Source: Hyphomicrobiales bacterium
GTDB taxonomy: Bacteria > Pseudomonadota > Alphaproteobacteria > Rhizobiales > Rhizobiaceae
NCBI GenBank assembly: GCA_900473745.1
Contig: UCMW01000007.1
Span: 738,244-802,243, forward strand
Length of the DNA: 64,000 nucleotides
Reading direction: 5' to 3'
Both the position numbers and the translations under genes were made by a program. The notes below the pieces were generated by a model that searched no databases, had not been told where the DNA came from, and saw only the letters and a list, made by a program, of their open reading frames with translations. This document shows, in pieces, positions 62,953 through 64,000 of the stretch (position 1 is its first letter; each line of letters opens with the position of its first letter).

Positions 62953-63270
62953 TCATTGGCGAAGAAACATCGTCCGCCCGCTTGACGCGCGGAACGCCAA
63001 AATGAATGCCAATCCCAACGCAGCGGTGAGAGGCAGGACAGGTGAGGACAGCGATGAAGGCCGGGCCGCGGGTTGTTGACGACCTTCAACCTCCGGCCCT
63101 CCCTCTTCCACCCGAATTTTCAGGTCCTCGAGCTGCGCTCGAAGAGATGCGATTTCCTGACGGAGTCGACGATCCTGTGGCGAGTTTTGGTCAGGCGTAT
63201 CGTCAAGCTCTTCCAAATGTTCGCGCAATTGTTCAGGGCTGTCGAATCCCCTCGCTTTGATATTCACCAT
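62953..63270 (-). CDS. Small coiled-coil membrane protein of unknown function
   Basis: A 105-residue protein. Residues 10-60 are charged and predicted helical/coiled coil (QEIASLRAQLEDLKIRVEEG). A C-terminal hydrophobic helix (LSSPVLPLTAALGLAFILAF) ends near the C-terminus, so it is probably tail-anchored with its bulk in the cytoplasm. Start ATG at 63268-63270 after GAGGACTT. A candidate stress promoter lies about 50 bp upstream. No named family is recognised. Confidence 0.75.
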   Translation of the reverse strand: MVNIKARGFDSPEQLREHLEELDDTPDQNSPQDRRLRQEIASLRAQLEDLKIRVEEGGPEVEGRQQPAARPSSLSSPVLPLTAALGLAFILAFRASSGRTMFLRQ

Positions 63271-63318
63271 AAGTCCTCCGTGAGCTGAAAAGATGCGCCA
63301 TCGAGGGCAGACGGACGC

Positions 63319-63343
63319 AACAAATCAAAGGGGCTCTTGTTCC
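63319..63343 (-). promoter_or_regulatory. EcfG-type promoter candidate upstream of the 105-residue protein
   Basis: On the minus strand GGAAC (63343-63339), 17 nt, then GTT (63321-63319), matching the general-stress consensus. It lies 49 bp before the gene and overlaps the left edge of the IS3 remnant. Confidence 0.55.
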
Positions 63344-63951
63344 GCGCCAGGTCAGGCCACAAGCGAAGCTACTGGTTGCTGCTGATCGAAGACGGCATCC
63401 GGACCAGCGAGGGCTTCGCCTATCTCGCCGTCGTCATCGATCTCTATTCCCGTCGTGTCATCGGCTGGGCGATGCAAAGCCGCCAAACCACCTACGTCGT
63501 ATTGCAGGCCCCGCTTATGGCGGTTTGGCGACGCAAACAGAAGGATAAGGTGCTAATCCACTCGGATTAGGGTTCACAGTTCACCAGCATGGACTGGGCT
63601 TCGTTCCTCAGGCACCACAATCTGGTTCACTCAATGAGCAGATGCGGAAACTGCCATGACAATGCGGTGGCCGAGAGCTTCTTCAATCTCCTGAAGCGAG
63701 AGCGGATACGTTGAAAGGTCTACCGCACAAGGGACGAAGCCAGGCAGGATGTGTGCGATTACATCGAGATGTTCTATAACCCTGAACGCAAACACGTCAG
63801 GAGCGAGATGCTGTCGCCCGTCGAGTTCGAAAGGCAGCAGAAGACGCAACCCGAGGGTGTCTACGAAACGAGGGGCTATCTAATCCGTCGATGTTTACGG
63901 CGGCGATCGAGCGTTGACGGCTGTAGCCCGCGCCGGTTCGAGCGAACATGA
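63337..63951 (+). mobile_element. IS3-family transposase remnant (orfB, 5'-truncated, two stops)
   Basis: The catalytic core of an IS3-type DDE transposase: VVIDLYSRRVIGWAM (first Asp), LIHSD-stop-GSQFTSMDW (second Asp), CHDNAVAESFFNLLKRERIR, stop, KVYRTRDEARQDV, then CDYIEMFYNPERKH and SPVEFERQQ. In-frame stops at 63568-63570 and 63712-63714 look like C-to-T changes. The N-terminal part and the first orf are missing. The sequence past 63951 to the window end shows nothing recognisable. Confidence 0.85.
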
Positions 63952-64000
63952 CGACGTGCAACGTCATTTCAACTTTTTGAGAGCTGGTCCAGAAGGTCGT

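Noticed and set aside
1..64000. tRNA, rRNA, CRISPR array, riboswitch or phage genes
   Set aside because: None of the expected repeats, cloverleaf sequences, conserved rRNA segments or phage structural proteins was seen while reading both strands; a covariance-model scan would be needed to exclude small RNAs.

Overview
The window looks like an accessory, catabolism-rich stretch of a Rhizobiaceae genome (Alphaproteobacteria). Support comes from GC-rich coding sequence with long antisense shadow frames, the rhizobial rhaDI/rhaRSTPQUK order, a glxD-glnT pair, an aldolase-dehydrogenase fusion RhaD, FixJ/NodW-type regulator remains, and several promoters resembling the alphaproteobacterial general-stress (EcfG) type. 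No rRNA, tRNA, CRISPR array or replication origin was recognised.

Layout. 1-1829: end of a glutamate-synthase-like subunit and the GlnT ligase. 1845-9165: a minus-strand carbohydrate ABC operon with a sugar isomerase and a Gfo/Idh/MocA dehydrogenase, facing a LacI regulator with paired operators. 9187-12131: a Rieske oxygenase/reductase pair of the vanillate demethylase type with its own GntR regulator. 12190-12437: a decayed LacI regulator. 12500-23397: the complete L-rhamnose locus. 23552-31987: siderophore-iron uptake (AraC regulator, TonB receptor, binding protein, two permeases, ATPase, reductase). 32023-37883: GntR regulator, polar amino acid ABC transporter, class V aminotransferase-like enzyme and a hydantoinase. 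38060-42423: diguanylate cyclase, SDR dehydrogenase, then a decayed signalling locus (AraC tail, truncated PAS protein, broken response regulator) next to an intact single-domain receiver. 42593-56120: a GntR regulator and a twelve-gene, translationally coupled operon. 56121-64000: a stress/repair block (small proteins, exonuclease III, hybrid histidine kinase overlapping a KaiC-like ATPase, MgtC-family protein, 3-methyladenine glycosylase), bounded by IS3-family transposase remnants in opposite orientation.

How it works together. Most of the window consists of uptake-plus-catabolism modules, each with a local regulator and a recognisable operator: LacI at 8058/8111, GntR-type palindromes at 12052/12124, 32814 and 43435, and a symmetrical divergent promoter for rha. 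Four ABC operons carry a strong stem-loop just after the binding-protein gene and before the next gene, a layout expected to keep binding protein in excess over permease.

The best candidate for an undescribed system is the operon at 43496-56120. It combines a hydantoin/Asp-Glu racemase-like protein, two amidohydrolases (one with the first histidine of HxH changed to Gln), a VOC protein, a dipeptide-type ABC transporter, a second family 5 solute-binding domain without a signal peptide, a DapA-like aldolase with an altered active-site motif, and an SDR lacking the usual Tyr/Lys pair. Its substrate is unknown; a cyclic amide or ureide is the most economical guess. The KaiC-histidine kinase pair with candidate stress promoters is the second most interesting feature.
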